Assembly (NCBI GenBank): GCA_019279435.1
Contig: JAAALK010000286.1
Location: forward strand, 42,593,712-42,657,711
Length of the DNA stretch: 64,000 nt
Direction: 5' to 3'
Origin: Zizania palustris
Lineage: Eukaryota; Streptophyta; Magnoliopsida; Poales; Poaceae
Each line of letters opens with the position of its first letter. Position 1 is the stretch's first letter. The notes below the pieces were generated by a model. The model was not told the origin of the DNA. It did no database searches and was given only the letters and a program-made list of their open reading frames with translations. The translations under genes were made by a program, and so were the position numbers. Below are positions 32,098 through 43,376 of this stretch, piece by piece.

Positions 32098-34470
32098 CAC
32101 TGATCGCCCACATTTGGGTCGTGGGCGCCGCCGCTGCCTCCCGCTTCGTCCACATTTGCCCCGGAGGCTCCATCCCGATCAGGCGTACGGAAACACTAAA
32201 GAAATAGACAAAATTAGAGAACGAACTCAACTACCCTTCTAAACGCTAACTTAAGTATTTAGGAGGTACCTCAGGTGATGTAGGAGATAGTGGTGGTGGC
32301 GGGGGAGGTAGTGGTTGGAACATGGACATGTCAAATCCACTATTTTGTTGGGCTAGTTGCTACACATGTTGTAATGTAATCAGTTAGTTCTAAACCTATT
32401 TCTAAATACTTTTGAACTGCAACACTCTAAACTAAACTTACTTGGATCATCGCCTGTTGTTGTGCTAAGCAGGCGGTATAGTACTCTTGTTGTTTCCAGT
32501 TGTGCTCGTCGCGCCGCCTCATTTCCTCCCTCATCCGAACCATCTCCGGGGATTCTTCTGAGCGACGACGACTGGAGCCAACTCCGACGGAGCTCTGCGA
32601 CGACTGAGCTGACTTCTGAGCTCTCACCGCTCTCGAGTCAATAACTCCATTGAACATGGAGTACCTACAACATTGAATGAGTTAGTTACCATCACAATAC
32701 CATACACAAAACATTAATAAAAACATTGTCTCACCGTCCATGGCTTTTTCCACCTCCGCTGGAGTACACGGCCATTTGGTCGACAGGTTCTCTCCGCCAA
32801 TCATAGTCCTCTCCATGGAGTCGAACCATGTGTTCACCATACTGCGCCTGCAAAAAACATGTCCGATTAGCTAGACGCAGAAAAATGAAATTACGTAAAC
32901 TCTTAATAACATCTCACCAAATGGTCCGTGGCTGTCTGGCTACACAAGACATCTGGCTGTGTAGGATTGCTTCCTTTGTGACTAGAGGTATACACCTCTA
33001 TGTCACTTGGCACGTTGCCAGATTTAGCTTCCTGTACATTAGAAATGAGTTAGTCGCATTACAATGTATATATAGCTAGAGAGTGATAGAAGGAGGTCTT
33101 ACCAAGTGTTTAGCGTGGCGAATATGTCCGTCGGCACCATATCTGTGCTTCGGATCCGTCCCGCGGCATTGTCTTTTCTGCTCGGAAGTCTTCTTAAATG
33201 CGGCTGAAGACCAAATCTTGCAGAATTCGAAATATGCGTCCTCGCGGTTTGCAAACCACGGAATCCTCACCTGAACAGAGATGCTATTTGTATTATATAA
33301 CAACAAATCTCAACAATCGAAGATTTAAAAAGTTAGAATTGTTTACCGAACGGTATTCTTCTTCAGTCAAATAGATTGACGATGAGCCCATTGCCTTGCT
33401 CATTCGTTGCCCTAGCTTCTCCTTGTAGTAAGCATTGTTCGCTTGAATGCGGGCATACGAAATGGCGTCCTTCACCACCTTATGTGCATTGTTGTTGAAG
33501 ACTTGAAGGGCATGGTTATGGTGATTGCCGACCTCTGGCAAGCAAAAGCGTAACTACAAAAGTAATGATTAGTAAAGTGTTGTAACTCGAAAAGCCTAAA
33601 AGAAGATTGAAAAAACACATGCATACCCAGAAATCATGAGACACCGCCCCCTGAGCAGTTCCGTGGCGCCCGTCAGGAGCAAACCGGTACTGGTCCCATG
33701 TCTGGCATAGAACCCGCTCACCGGTCGGCATTGTCAGCACCCCTGGGTAGTGTAGACGACACAGGTTACCCAATATCTGGTTAACCTGCCTGACCCTCGA
33801 AGTGCCGTCAAACCGAGAGTCAATCCAAGATCTAGAAATACATAATAAATAAAGTCAGTTTAGTGAAAGAATTTTTTTGAAAAAAAAAAGCAAAACAACA
33901 GAAGAGTATTACACTTACCCGTCACCTACAGGCGTAATCTCGATCTTGGCTCCACCGGAAGAGACTACTGGTGGGGCAACCAGGTGGCTCGTCCTGAAAG
34001 ATACTAAGGACCCACCGGCAGCCTCAGCCCCTTCCTCCTGACCCGCACCCTCCGGGTCATCCCCCAGCCCCGCACCCTCCGGGTCATCCCTCTGCCCCAC
34101 ACCCTCTGGGTCATCCCTCTGTGCCGCACACTCTACGACATCCCCCTCCTGCCCCCCAACCACTGGATGATCCTCGTGACTCGCACTCTTCAAGTGTTCT
34201 TCCTCCTACAAAACAGTATTGAAACAATTAGTAATAGTTTATAACTGGCATAAAAAACAATCTGAAAGTTACCTCCTCATCTAGTTGAAATGCAATAGAC
34301 CGACCAATTAATGTCGGATCTATGCATCTCAGGAGCTGCTCTTGACGACGTCTGTTTGAAGAAGAGGAACTACCCTGGAATAGGGTGTCCTCTTGACTCG
34401 TCGGAGTACTCGCTGATGAACTCCCCAAGCGGAAGAGCTTCCTCGTGACACTCCTCACCTTTTTCGACAT
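32098..34470 (-). CDS. TnpA-like CACTA accessory protein
   Basis: On the minus strand an ATG at 34470 (MSKKVRSVTRKLFRLG) opens a multi-exon gene. Clear exons are 34273-34470, 33919-34205, 33627-33831, 33347-33553, 33103-33270, then 32920-33031, about 32736-32850, 32448-32665, a short exon at 32270-32360, and the last at 32098-32195 ending in GGAHDPNVGDQ and TGA. Introns are GT-AG and the junctions I checked keep the frame. Domain features are an acidic QRDDPEG repeat (exon 2), a Transposase_24/Ptta-like core (LPEVGNHHNHALQVFNNNAH; FANREDAYFEFCKIW), QYGEHMVRLHGEDYDWRREP, and a charged coiled coil (MREEMRRRDEHNWKQQEYY). Family knowledge: such proteins bind the subterminal repeats. I saw no premature stop, unlike in the transposase. 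The exact edges of exons 6-9 are approximate. Confidence 0.75.
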
Positions 34471-34760
34471 CCTGTTCAAAATAAGCACAAACAAGCATTT
34501 ATTAGTAAAGAAGGTTTGTACATATGAAAACACATGTAATATGAAGTATATTGCATATGCATGTATGAAATAATTACTTGTCAATTATCATCAAAATCAG
34601 GATCAATTTGTCATTTTCTCCCCAAAGCACGCCATGTTACTTTTTTCTTCTTATGTTGGTGTTTCCTTTTCTCGGGAACTGCCACATCATTAGAATTGCC
34701 GAGAAAAGAATCTGTCGACGATTCTAACTCTACATTAAATGAAGTCGGCAATTCATCATC

Positions 34761-37175
34761 TTAGTAAACCTCATCGACCTCTTCAACCTCCAATTGATAA
34801 GCGCCATCACTAGGGGTGTGTAGACGTTCCCGAGGATTCACTTTGTAGACTACCCACCAAGCACTTAGTTTTTCACATGGGTACGACATATAATACACCT
34901 GCTCGACTTGGTGAGCAAGGACAAAATTATCGCAACCAGATAATCGTTCCGCGTGTTTGACTTCAACCATCCCAAATTGGTTTTCACGAGTACCATGTTT
35001 AGGGTCGAACCAATCACAATCGAAGAAGACTACTTTAATCTCCTTATTCCCGGCAAAATTGTACTCGATTATATTTTTGATGAGCATCGGGATCTCTTTC
35101 TCTAGCATCTCCATCATATCTTTCTTAATTTCTTTCGCACAAAGTTGTCTATAAAAATGGCTCAGCTCAGCTAACGCCTTCCACACATCATCATTCAGGT
35201 ACCCGCGAAACATTACAGGAAGGAGTCTTTCCATTATTATGTGGTAATCGTGACTTTTCAATCCATTTAATTTCCCTGTCTTCAAGTTCACAGCTCTTCT
35301 AAATCCCGCGGTGTAACCATCTGGGAATTTCAAATTTTTCAACCACCGCATTACTTGTTTTTTTCTTTAGATTTTAAACAAAATAGGGCACGTGGCTTGC
35401 CACCACTATTCGTCAACTCAAGGGTTGGTCGATTACAAATCTCAGCTAAATCTCTTCTCGCCTTTACATTATCTTTTGTCCTGTCAGTAAAATCCATACA
35501 TGTACTTATAATGCTTTCACCAACATTACGTTCCTGATGCATAACGTCAATGTTGTGCATCAGAATTAGTGATTTGACATACGGCAGTTCCCATAAGCCA
35601 CATATGTGGGTCCAATTATGTTCGGTTCCGAATCCTACAAATCCATCCTCATTTTCATTAAGGACCAACTCATTCAGCATATCAGTGATTTCTCTACCAT
35701 TTAAACGCCTTGGTGGTCCCTTTACAACAATACTGTCCTTCTTGAAATTGTTCCTCTGTAACCTAAATGGGTGATTCAAGGGCAAAAAGCATCTATGGCA
35801 ATCAAAGTAACAAATCTTTCCCCCGAAGTTTAGATGGAAACAATCTGTGTCCTTCGCACATATCAGGCATGTCAACCTTCCATGACAACTCCAACCAGAA
35901 AAAATACCGTATGCCGGAAAATCGTGGACCGACCACAGATACGCAACTCGAAGATTGAATTTTTGCTTCTGGTCATAGTCATATGCTTCAACTCCTTTCC
36001 ACAATTGTTTCAACTCTTCAATTAAGGGCTTCAACATCACGTTTAGTCGTGTTCCAGGATGCTCTGAACCGGGTATAATGGGACACAGGAACATAAATTC
36101 ATATTTCGTACAAAACGAAGGTGAAAGGTTGTATGGAATAGCAAACACAGGCCAACAAGAGTACGACGATGCCGTTACATTGAAAGGTGTGAATCCATCA
36201 GTTGCCAACCCGATGCGAACATTCCTTGCATCACTAGCAAAGTCTGCATCAAAATCATCTAGAGCCTTCCATGCCGCACCATCAGATGGGTGCACCATTA
36301 CTTGATTATTCTCACGTACACCTTCTTTATGCCATCGCATATGTCTAGCGGTTTTCTTTGAGAGAAACAATCATTTCACCCGAGGTGTAAGAGGCATGTA
36401 ACGAAGTTGCTTATGAGCAACCTCTGTCATCACCTTCTCTCCGTCTTCATTTACGACCTCTACGAATCTCGGTTTACCACATTTTAAGCATTTCACCTCA
36501 TTACTATGTTCTTTCCAGAACAGCATACAATTATCTCGGCACACATCAATCTTCTCATACTCCATACCGAGAGCAGAAAGCATTTTCTTTGACTGGTAAA
36601 TGTCTTTCGGCACCTTATGGTTCTTAGGAAGGATATCGCTGATCAGATTCAAGAGCTCCTTATAACAATTGTTTGAAAATGCAAACTTTGACTTAATAGC
36701 CATAATACGAGTCACGAAAGCGAGAACGCTTACGGTGGTGTGCTCATGCAATGGCTCTTCTGAAGCTCGAAGGATGTCGAAAAACTTTTGAACCTCCGGT
36801 GTTGGAGGATCCTCGGGGTTTGATTCAAACTCCGGTCGTATAGCATCAACCATCTCATCCATCCTATCGTCAGCAACGCTATCATCTTCTTCTTCCACTA
36901 CTAATACCGTTTTTCACGGCCTATCTCGCCGTGAAAAGACCAAACTTCATAACCTGGCACGAAACCATATTTGCAAATATGCAATGACAACGTCCTCTTG
37001 TCTTGCCAACGAGAATTTCTGCACTTCATGCATGGGCACCTTGCGCCAGTGTTTGTTGTCAAAGCGAATGCACGATCAACAAATTTCTCAGCGTTGATTA
37101 CCCACTCCCTCGTGTGAGCTCCACTTTTCATCCAACCACTATACATCCACCGTCAGTTGTCCTTAGCCATTCTAT
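34761..37175 (-). pseudogene. tnp2-type CACTA transposase, disrupted
   Basis: Four minus-strand pieces give, in order, the N-terminal transposase-associated domain (MYSGWMKSGAHTREWV with CxxC, 36901-37175), a linker with ICR/zinc-like CLKCGKPRF (36371-36898), the Transposase_21 core (35351-36370: SYSCWPVFAIPYNLSPSFC, LCPIIPGSEHPG) and DUF4218/DUF4216 parts (34761-35351: DGYTAGFRRAVNLKTGKLNGLKSHDYHIIMERLLP, FFDCDWFDP). Defects are a stop at codon 6 of the likely start (TGA), a one-base shift near 36900, CGA to TGA at 36371-36373 (CACTA-C keeps CGA there), a loss of one A in an A-run near 35362, and a deletion that joins DUF4218 directly to DUF4216. The enzyme would cut and move CACTA ends; this copy cannot be made whole. 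Confidence 0.9.
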
Positions 37176-37345
37176 AGGCAAAACATTCATTCAATCAAGA
37201 ATGCATCAATCATAAGTACCACGGGCCTATGCGACCAAAAATTGGCATAGCATACAGGATAACAAGATTCACGCACGACCCAGAAGATCAGGTCCAACTC
37301 CCCGCACCCTACACGCACGACCCAGAAGATTCACGCACTGTCCGC

Positions 37346-37352
37346 TATAAAA
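37346..37352 (+). promoter_or_regulatory. TATA box in captured-looking sequence
   Basis: The text gtccgcTATAAAAgggctcgc, followed by a CA-rich leader and an ATG at 37405, looks like a plant promoter and 5' UTR on the plus strand, opposite to the transposase. No open gene follows because the GC-rich repeat begins. It may be a captured promoter fragment. Confidence 0.35.
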
Positions 37353-37404
37353 GGGCTCGCAACATACACACACCCTAGCCACCCCCCGCCTCTGCCTCCG
37401 AACA

Positions 37405-37689
37405 ATGGAGGGGAAGCAGAGGCGGCCGGGCGGCCAGCGACGCAAGGGGAAGCAGAGCCCGCGGCGCAAGGGAAGAGGGTTAACCGAAAGGCTTGTGCCA
37501 CGCCTTAGACACTACCACGGACCCTAGGCGCCCGCCCAAACACGCCTGGCGATCGCCTAGGCGCCATGGGCGACGCCTAGAAGCTCCAGGTGGGCGCCTA
37601 ACTCCACCCAGGCGAGGTGATTCACCATGGCGTCCGGCGGTGACCGCCTGGACGCCTAGTCGGCGCAAGCGACGCCGTGACAACCATGG
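37405..37689. mobile_element. Second copy (right part) of the MULE-like repeat
   Basis: From about 37420 the sequence parallels the intron-1 element of RH3: gcggccgggcggcc, gcaaggggaagcagagc, ggaccctaggcgcccgcc, gcctaggcgccatgggcg and ggcgtccggcggtgaccgcc. It ends gcgacgccgtgacaaccatgg, the inverse of the 19789 terminus. The left terminus is not recognisable, so this is a partial or truncated copy inside CACTA-B, between the tnp2 start and the hairpin. Confidence 0.75.
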
Positions 37690-37723
37690 TCTATAGGAAA
37701 AGATAGGTCCTAAACCCACCCAA

Positions 37724-37906
37724 GAGTGACCGACAAAACGTGGTATTTATGATGAGCCATGAGTCCGAACGAAATTTCAGCAGCATAACCCCGCTGTTCT
37801 CCAATTGCACGCCTGATAGTGGTGCAATGGAGAACAACAAGGTTATGTTACTGAAATCTCATTCGGACTCATGACTCATCATAAAACCACGCTCTGTCGC
37901 CCACTC
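37724..37906. repeat. 183-bp hairpin upstream of tnp2
   Basis: Left arm 37724-37810 and right arm 37821-37906 are inverted copies with mismatches at roughly one base in seven. Perfect runs include gatttcag..., catgagtccga and ttctcca. The loop is about 10 bases. The transcribed leader of tnp2 would fold into a long stem. Part of one arm and its flank (gggcgatagagcgtggtatttatgatgag) recurs next to the tnp2 remnant of CACTA-C at 49358-49386, so it is an original part of the family. Confidence 0.85.
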
Positions 37907-38955
37907 TGAGGCTGTCCAAAAAGGGACAATTCCGGACCTACACATCTCACATGCATGACACGTGTGAGACATGTTGGTCCGAAACGGGTGACGCATAGGT
38001 TTCGTTACACTATCTACGTTGTTGTCAAATAAAAAATTGCATACGAAAAGAAATATATATAATAAAGTATATATATAATATACTAATCACCGTAATGAAA
38101 TAATCAACAAACCACAAATTAACACAAGAATATAATTAATAGCGTATATAATAGAACATCGCAAACAATGAATAGTGAATGTAACTTCACTAACATGCAC
38201 TTGATTAAAACTGATTCAGATTGCAAGTTTCAACTTCAATGTATTTTCATAACAGAACAAATCAATTCAGAATATGTCAAACATTTCAGATCCTGAGATT
38301 TCACAATTTTAATCAATCAAAATCAGATTTCAGCTTTTCGTACCATGAATAGTAAACTAATTTCAGATTTCAGATTTCAGCAATGTTTCAATGACACTTC
38401 TAATTTCATGCAACAAAACAAAGAACAATTTTCTAAACAAAGAACAATTCACACCAAATATTCACAATTCACAAAGTAAATAAACTATTCAATGACAATG
38501 CAAGTGAGGCGTAAAAATTACTTGGCGGACGGCGACGGTCGGCGGGCGATGATGGATGGGCAGCGACGACGACGGCGGGCCGACCGGAGGGGGTGCAGTG
38601 GCGGCTATTGCCCGGTGGCGGAGGACGGCATGGGCGGCGGCAGGACGCGCGCGACGGCCGGAGGTGGGCGGTTGCCAGCGGCCGGGAGCACGGCGGCGGA
38701 CCGGCGAGGGCGGCCTGCGGCGGTGGGCGGGGGCCGACGGCGGCGGGGGCGGGCGGTGGCGGGGGCCGGAGGTGGACGGGGGCCAGGCGGCGCGGGCTGG
38801 AGGTGCGTTGGCGGTGGCCGAGGCGGGCGGCGGCAGCGTGGGCCGGAGGCGGGAGGCGGTGAGGGCGGGAGGCGGCGGCGCGGGCTGGGCGCGGGAGGCG
38901 ACGGCGTGGGCGCGTACAGGGAGTTAGGTCTCCCTGTACGCGCGCGCGGTTGGGG
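37907..38955 (-). other. CACTA-B 5' region: intron-like AT-rich part and GC-rich exon
   Basis: 38000-38500 is AT-rich with gattcagatt/gatttcag-type words. 38520-38950 is extremely GC-rich (arginine/glycine in every frame). CACTA-A, CACTA-C and CACTA-D each have a GC-rich block at the equivalent place, so I read it as the first non-coding or host-derived exon of the element, not as a protein gene. Confidence 0.5.
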
Positions 38956-39191
38956 GAAAAGGCCGCTAACTTCCGTCGGCCAGCATTAAAGCTGACGGAA
39001 GTTAGATATCCGTCGGCTTTAATGCTGGCCGACGGAAGTTAGGGGGATCCGATCGGTCGCGGAAAAATCCCCGCTAACTTCCGTCGGCCACTGTCAGAAG
39101 CCGACGGAAGTTAAGTTAACTTCTGTCGGCTCCTGGAGGCCGACGGAAGTTAATTTGGCCGACGGAAGACATCTTTTTTGGCGTAGTGAGA

Positions 39192-40215
39192 GTTGGATAC
39201 AATTCCGGCTAAGTTTTTATTTCTATCCAAGCCTAATTATAGTAGGTTAGATCAGAAGTTTGGCCCCTATAAATAGAGAGGTGAGGCCAGCTTAGAGGCC
39301 CCCAACACAAATCAAACAAAGCCCTAGCTTTGGTCGCATTTATTTACCTTTACTTTTCTGTACCTCTTCGTGGGTTTGCCTGGAAGCCCTCCGCTGGCCA
39401 CTTCGGAACAGTGGTAATCCTTGTTACTTCGCTTGTGAAGTATCCGTTAATCTACGTAATAGATTGTTATCGCCTTGTTACTTCACCTGTGAAGTATCCG
39501 CTAATCTGCGTAACAGATTGCTACCTTCGCTACTCTTGCAACACTTAGCAGAATTTGGTTCTCAGGCCGAATTAGTACTTCGAACCCTCTTTGTTGCAGG
39601 TTTTCACGTTCGGAGCTACCTCGACGGAGGTGTCCGGAGCTGAGAGATCGGTTTCGGAGGTCATTAGGACAGGCTTCGCCGAGGATTCTGCTTCGACCGC
39701 ACGCTTCACCAGCACACTTCATCATGACAGGCTTTGCCACGCTCGGACTCCGCTCTGGATGAAGTCACGCCCATGCGCAGTGCTCGAGTTATTATCTTGT
39801 ACCTCGCTGTATCGGAGACTTCACGCCGAACCCCACCATTCGGAGGTGATTGTCGCGTCCAGATCTGTTCGGAGCTCACCTTCGACCAGATCAGTCTGAA
39901 CGCCGAAGGCGCCCTTTGGCGGGACACTTCGCACCAGACGCCGATGGTATACTTCGGTGACCCCTTCGTACCATTCTCCAAAGCAGACAGGCTCCGACCG
40001 GTTTGTTGATTTATTCTGTTTAAATATATTTCTTTCGGATAATTGGATTATTTTGTGTGATCTGATTGCCTGGCGACTCCACCCCCCTTATCACGACTAA
40101 GGGTAGTCGGAACACGACGTCAGTGCTGCTTCACGCTTAGGCTTGTCCCTAAGTATCCGCACACTTTTGGATCGTCGAACTGACCCAAGTGCAGGGGCAC
40201 GATTCCGTGTCAACA
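39192..40215 (+). repeat. Ty3-B 5' LTR, remainder
   Basis: It resumes with gttggatac after the AGA duplication. A TATA box (TATAAATA) is at 39268-39275. In the downstream part, two 54-bp units (39421-39474 and 39475-39525) repeat gttacttcgcttgtgaagta. The LTR ends GTCAACA at 40215. The frame at 39330-39548 is only a repeat translation. Confidence 0.9.
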
Positions 40216-40240
40216 CACTTTTTGGTGACTCCGCCGGGGA
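40216..40240 (+). promoter_or_regulatory. Ty3-B primer-binding region
   Basis: Immediately after the LTR comes cactttttggtgactccgcc, then gggga. The TGG that should pair with the CCA of the primer tRNA lies 6-8 bases inside, as in Ty3-A. The tRNA cannot be named securely. Confidence 0.5.
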
Positions 40241-40254
40241 CAAGCTATGCCAAC

Positions 40255-43200
40255 ATGGTGGGTACGTCTACATCGGCCACCGGTACATCTATATCGACTA
40301 CTACGTCTACACCACCGATGGACACAATAGGAGGCGCGAATATCGACAACCGCAACATCTTAACACCCACTCTTGAAGATATTCCCGCGGAAGACCGAGA
40401 GGAGATCGAGGTGAAGCTGAAAGCACTCCAGGACATGATGCTTGGGGCTACGTTAAGACACGCGCAGGTTTCATCAAGCGTGACATCACCACTCTCGACT
40501 TCGCTCGGATCCAGGTAACACCTGTATCGCCTCGTTTATCTTCTTTAGAGATTGAGCAAAAAATAGCCGCATCAGTAGATCCAGCCGTCAACGCTTCGCT
40601 AGCCAACCGTTTAGATTCGACAGTCAGCTCCCAAGTAGAGGCCACTCTTAGAAGGATCGGCTTTACTGAGGCCGTACCTTCGGTCCCTATTGCTAGTGCA
40701 CCTCCGGTAAACCATGTGTACGGCAGAACTGACGGCAGCACTAGCACGACCGTGATGTCTCCGGCCTCAACACTTATGGCTGAGACTAATCATTATACTT
40801 ATGGTCAAACTAGCACTGTGTGCCATGCACCACCACCTGCCCCGGTACCCGCGCTGCCCGCACCACATGCACAGGCACCCGGACACGAGCACGTCTTGCA
40901 GATAGCGTGCAGGGAAGAGGCCCATGGCCGACACGCCAATATCCCACCGCGTGTCGCACCCCTGCATGAGAGGCGCACGCAGGCGACATGCCAAGATGAC
41001 ATAGAGGAATGGGTTCGCGCACTATTTAGAGAGTGTCCCGGCTTCGTGCCCAAGGGACGGGTTAGGGTTGACCATAAGCCATACCCCGACCATCTCGATA
41101 CAATACCATACCCCCACGACTATAGAATCCTTGAATTCACCAAGTTCGACGGCGAGGGTAGCAAAACCACACTAGAGCACGTTAGTCAATTTTTGGCACA
41201 GTGTGGAGAAGTTAGCGGGATAGATGCCCTAAAAGTTAGACTATTTTCTCTCTCGCTATCCGGCACCGCTTTTACTTGGTCTTCGGTGCTCCCGCCGAAC
41301 TCCGTTCAGACGTGGGATGATTTAGAGCGGAAGTTCCATGATTACTTTTACAAGGGTGAGACAGAACTTAGGCTTTCACACTTGACATCGGTTAGACATA
41401 AATCTAACGAGAACGTCTCTGAATACATCAAGCATTTTAGGGATACTAGAAATCGATGTTTCAGCCTTAATATTTTGGAAAGAGACTTGGCGGAGCTAGC
41501 GTTTAATGGGTTGCGTCCCGAGATTAAAGAAAGATTAGACAACCAGAACTTTTTAGAAGTTAGCCAAGTTTTACAACACGCTCTGGTCCAGGAAGGCCGA
41601 ACCAAAGATAAAAAGTTTATTAAGACATTTAACAAGCCTAGGGCTGAAATCCACATCATGGAACGCTCTGATGAGGAGGAATCATAAGAAGAGGATCCGG
41701 CCGACATGTACGCGGCCGAATGGGTTTGGAACGCTAAGAGTAAACCTATCACTTGCTCCGAGTTGCGTCCATCTCCCACAAAGAATCGGCCTAGTGAGGT
41801 CAAGTACTCATTCGATATAACCAAGTGTGATAAAATATTTGATTTTCTCTTAAAAAAATCATCTTCTCGGGTTACCTAAAGGTCAAGTCATTCCATCTGT
41901 CGTTGAGTTAAAGAAGCATCCGTACTATAAGTGGCATGATTCACATTCACATAATACTAATGACTGCAATGTTTTTCGATGGCAGATCCAATCGGCCATA
42001 GAAGAAGGACGATTGAGGATAGACCATAATCCAAAGATAAAGCTGGATAAAGATCCTTTTCCCATCAACGTCGTCGACCTCGGCGAGAAGAAGGTATTGA
42101 TTTAGCCAGAACAGGCCGAGTCGGCTAAGGGTAAGGATGTAATTGTTGGAGAGCCGCGCGCTCGCACGCTCATACCAAAGAACCCAGAGGTAGGAGTGTG
42201 GAAACAGAACATTAGCACCCCTTTGGCTAAAAGTCACAAGAGGCCGAAGCTAACATACAACATGATGTTGAACAAGCATCGGAGAAAAGCCAAGGAAGCA
42301 GGTCCCCACACTAAAAGATTGGGACAGCCGAAGGGCCCAAGGCTTTCGGAGGGTGGCTTCGGACCGAAGCAGGCAAACCCTCCGCACAGTGGCTTCGGGC
42401 CACAGTGTCCTGACCCTCTGCACGGTGGCTTCGAGCCTCGATGATCGAACCCCCCGTACAGTAACTTCGGCCCCCAATGGCCGAACCCCGCACCACTTTG
42501 GACAGGCTCTCCGACAGGGGGCTTCGGCCCGCATTGGCCGAACGTGCCTCTGGACTGGTAGGACCCTTCGCTGATATGGTCTGAGACGCCGTCGACCCTG
42601 CTGAACCCCTCTCCGGGTAACGGGTATGACTCACAGTGGGTGAGGCCACTAGAACCGCCGATGCCTCCACCGTACAACTGGGCAGGAACCCCGTTGGCTC
42701 TGTATGTATCTGGGTCAGAGTACCCTTCGCAACTTAACACTATGCCTTGTTTTCCTTCGGAGTATTATGGATGGTAGGGACAAATAGACACAGCGGGGGG
42801 CATCATCCATAGACTATCTGTGGTGCCTCCAAATCAGACCATGCAGAGCGAAGTCGAAGGGTACATGCGCGAGGAGGCCGAGGAAAGGGAGTCCGAAGCC
42901 ATCACCATCAGAGTGGGGTCTCAGGAAGTCCCAATCCCGAAGGCTTCATCGCCGAAGTTTGACGGAGGTGAGCCCCATGCTTTGGTCAGGCTCTACACCG
43001 AAGCCTGGTTCGATCGGCCGAACAAGGCTGGTCCGTCCGCTGGGGTTTGCAGCGAAGGCCCCTCCAAGCGCAGGGTGCATAAGCCGGGTAGTAGCACCTG
43101 GCACCAAGCCACAGCTATCTTGGGCACCTCCGGGCATGTCCAAATCACAGAAGAGATGCCTACAACGGCTACGGGCACAAGAGATGCGCGAGAAGAAAGC

Positions 43201-43360
43201 CGAGGACGAGCGCGACGCTATCTTCGAGGAAATCTGCCCTTGGCCAGCTACAATACAGGTATGGAGGGTGAAGCCGGTTGAGATAACCAACCCGGCTCCT
43301 AGTCCAAGCGACAACGACGACGACATGCTCGACGACGATTACTCACCCATCTCTTGAGGG
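40255..43360 (+). pseudogene. Ty3-B gag region
   Basis: Gag starts at the ATG at 40255 (MVGTSTSATG). It is shifted at about 40508, continues open at 40716-41687 through the capsid part (EFTKFDGEGSKTTLEHVSQF, LSGTAFTWSSVLPPNS, WDDLERKFHDYFYKGE, as in Retrotrans_gag domains), and is stopped by TAA at 41686. After that a CH-rich knuckle-like piece (YYKWHDSHSHNTNDC, about 41920-41970), a linker with GFGP-type 36-bp repeats (42340-42560) and an acidic linker follow in broken frames. It retains the CH-rich segment that Ty3-A has lost. Confidence 0.85.
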
Positions 43361-43376
43361 GCTCGCACCCCAGGCG

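Larger units (their letters stand above)
31429..39188 (-). mobile_element. CACTA-B, 7.8-kb CACTA element
   Basis: The ends are CACTACAACAAAACAAGG and, inverted, CACTACGCCAAAAAAGATG. The target duplication AGA lies at 31426-31428 and 39189-39191. Subterminal regions hold many aacttccgtcggc and gccgacggaagtt words in both orientations, often as close inverted pairs (31445-31795 and 38960-39175). Two genes lie on the minus strand: a broken tnp2-type transposase (34761-37175) and downstream of it an apparently intact tnpA-like gene (32098-34470). A GC-rich first-exon-like block (about 38500-38950) and an AT-rich intron-like stretch lie upstream. The layout is that of En/Spm-type elements. Confidence 0.95.

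Noticed and set aside
37157..37700. Possible 8-bp duplication TCTATAGG around the second MULE-like copy
   Set aside because: The right copy abuts the terminus, but no matching left terminus follows the left copy, and both fit ordinary splice-acceptor text on the minus strand. I treat it as coincidence.
38492..38989. 165-codon Gly/Arg-rich frame near the CACTA-B end
   Set aside because: All frames are open because of extreme GC content. There is no domain, and similar blocks occur in other CACTA elements at the same place without conserved protein.
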